Below, piece by piece: positions 5,788 through 7,136 of a stretch of 7,136 nucleotides of DNA; the stretch's first letter is position 1, and the number at the start of each line of letters is the position of its first letter. Below the pieces are notes generated by a model. The model had not been told where the DNA came from, did not search any database, and saw nothing but the letters and a program-made list of their open reading frames with translations. This stretch comes from Alcanivorax sp. UBA4485. Its GTDB lineage: Bacteria > Pseudomonadota > Gammaproteobacteria > Pseudomonadales > Alcanivoracaceae. The translations under genes and the position numbers were made by a program. The stretch is from contig DGNT01000215.1 of NCBI GenBank assembly GCA_002389055.1, forward strand, positions 1 to 7,136. The letters run 5' to 3'.

Positions 5788-7136
5788 TTACTTCAACATG
5801 AACTTGTAGATGAACTTATGCATGCCACGGCCGTAGGGCGGCAGGATGTGCTTGGTGGCGTTCATCTTGCCCTTCTTGTACACGCCCTTGGCCTTGGAGA
5901 AGGTCAGGAACCCTTCCGGGCCGTGGTAGTGACCCATGCCGGAGGGGCCCACCCCGCCGAACGGCATGTCGTCCACGCCCACCTGGGTGATGGTGTCGTT
6001 CAGGCAGACACCGCCGGAATGGGTGTGGTGCAGCACGTGCTCGCCGTTGCGGGCGTTCCAGTCGAAGTAGTAGAGCGCCAGCGGGCGCGGCCGGTCGTTG
6101 ACGTAATCAATGGCGTCGTCGAGGGTCTTGTAGGGCACCACCAGCATCAGCGGGCCGAAGATTTCGTCCTCGGCGATCTTCATGTCGTCGGTGACATTGA
6201 GCACCAGGGTGTGCGGGATCTTGCGGCTGCCGTCCAGGTTCTCGTCCGCCGGGTTGATGGTGATCACCTCGGCGCCTTTTTCACGGGCGTCGTCCAGATA
6301 GCCGTTCAGGCGGCGGTACTGGCGCTCGTTGATGATGCTGGTGAAGTCCGGGTTGTCGCGCAGCGTCGGGTAGAGCTCGGTGACCTGGGCTTTCCAGGCG
6401 TCGACGAATTCCCGCACCCGGTGTTCCGGCACCATGATGTAGTCCGGCGCCACGCAGGTCTGGCCGCTGTTCAGGCATTTGCCGAAGGCGATGCGTTCCA
6501 CCGCGTCCTTCATCGGGAAATCCTCGCCGATGATGCAGGGGCTCTTGCCGCCCAGCTCCAGGGTCACCGGGGTCAGGTTCTCCGCCGCGGCGCGCATGAT
6601 GTGCTTGCCCACGGTGGTGGAGCCGGTGAACAGCAGGTGGTCGAACGGCAGGCTGGAGAACGCCGCCGCCACGTCCACTTCGCCGTTGACCACGGCCACG
6701 TGGTCCTCGGCGAAGGTCTTGCCGATCAGTTCCTCGAGCAGTTCGCCGGTGCGCGGCGTGGATTCGCTCATCTTGATCATCACCCGGTTGCCGGCGGCCA
6801 GCGCCGCCAGCATCGGGCCGATGGCCAGGTACAGCGGGTAGTTCCAGGGCACGATAATGCCCACCACGCCCAGCGGCTGGTATTCCACCCACACCTTGCC
6901 CGGCCACTGGGCGGCGCCGACCTTGCGCTTGGAGGGCTTCATCCATTTGCGCAGATGCTTGGCGTGGTACTTGATGCCTTCCACGCTGGTGAGCATTTCC
7001 GCCAGCTTGGTTTCGTCGGCGGAGCGGTTGCCGAAGTCGGCGTTCAGCGCCTCCACCCAGGCGTCCATGTTGTCCAGCAGCATCGGCTTGAGTTGCTGAA
7101 TATGCTCATGGCGCTGCTCGGCGGTGGGGTAGGGCT
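5788..7136 (-). CDS. laoC: Aldehyde dehydrogenase, LaoC-like (coniferyl aldehyde dehydrogenase type), 5' end cut by window edge
   Basis: An NAD(P)-dependent aldehyde dehydrogenase; 448 residues are visible. The frame continues upstream of the Met codon at 7083 for 17 more codons (TAEQRHEHIQQLKP precedes it) to the window edge, so that Met is internal and roughly 25-30 N-terminal residues are missing by comparison with the usual 470-480. Counting from Met 7083: PWNYP at 79-83 (oxyanion Asn81), K104 and E107 in IKMSE (a glutamate here usually favours NAD), FTGSTTVGK at 152-160, general-base E176 in LELGGKSP, catalytic Cys210 in NSGQTC, and EIFGP at 307-311. It is closest to class-3-like or coniferyl aldehyde dehydrogenases, which end in a P-P-Y-G tail as here (415-418). 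Its place ahead of laoB and laoA suggests oxidation of fatty aldehydes to fatty acids. The short-substrate or aromatic alternative cannot be excluded from sequence alone. Confidence 0.88.
   Translation of the reverse strand, partial: PYPTAEQRHEHIQQLKPMLLDNMDAWVEALNADFGNRSADETKLAEMLTSVEGIKYHAKHLRKWMKPSKRKVGAAQWPGKVWVEYQPLGVVGIIVPWNYPLYLAIGPMLAALAAGNRVMIKMSESTPRTGELLEELIGKTFAEDHVAVVNGEVDVAAAFSSLPFDHLLFTGSTTVGKHIMRAAAENLTPVTLELGGKSPCIIGEDFPMKDAVERIAFGKCLNSGQTCVAPDYIMVPEHRVREFVDAWKAQVTELYPTLRDNPDFTSIINERQYRRLNGYLDDAREKGAEVITINPADENLDGSRKIPHTLVLNVTDDMKIAEDEIFGPLMLVVPYKTLDDAIDYVNDRPRPLALYYFDWNARNGEHVLHHTHSGGVCLNDTITQVGVDDMPFGGVGPSGMGHYHGPEGFLTFSKAKGVYKKGKMNATKHILPPYGRGMHKFIYKFMLK

Overview
The window is a compact, GC-rich, purely bacterial stretch in which all seven genes lie on the minus strand and are read from right to left. 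The codon bias, protein families and gene order suggest a high-GC gammaproteobacterium of the Pseudomonas / Alcanivorax type. This is an inference from synteny and not a taxonomic proof. No RNA genes, mobile elements, CRISPR arrays or long repeats are visible. No gap between genes exceeds 90 bases.

Right part (5788-7136, 5132-5701, 3481-5091): an aldehyde dehydrogenase whose 5' end is cut by the window edge, a small Tat-signal lipoprotein resembling gluconate dehydrogenase subunit 3, and a GMC-family FAD alcohol oxidoreductase. This trio, followed directly by coaD, matches the laoC-laoB-laoA-coaD order that I recall from Pseudomonas aeruginosa (PA0366-PA0363), where Lao proteins oxidise long-chain alcohols from alkane or alkyl-sulfate breakdown. 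The expected flow is fatty alcohol to aldehyde (LaoA, helped by LaoB), then aldehyde to fatty acid (LaoC). The regulator gene (laoR in Pseudomonas) would lie beyond the right edge and is not seen.

Middle (2931-3422, 1220-2887): coaD, a housekeeping coenzyme A biosynthesis gene, and a secreted gamma-glutamyltransferase with all key catalytic residues. In Pseudomonas I recall a small ferredoxin gene between these two. Here only 43 bases separate them and no such gene is present.

Left part (388-1179, 1-352): an AraC-family regulator and a VOC/glyoxalase-fold protein cut by the left edge. They are only 35 bases apart and probably form a functional pair.

The most interesting biology is in the Lao module. 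LaoA has no signal peptide, yet its partner has a Tat signal with a lipobox. LaoA also carries a three-cysteine cluster resembling the [3Fe-4S] site of bacterial FAD glucose dehydrogenase. Together these suggest a hitchhiker-exported, iron-sulfur-containing membrane alcohol dehydrogenase rather than a simple soluble oxidase.
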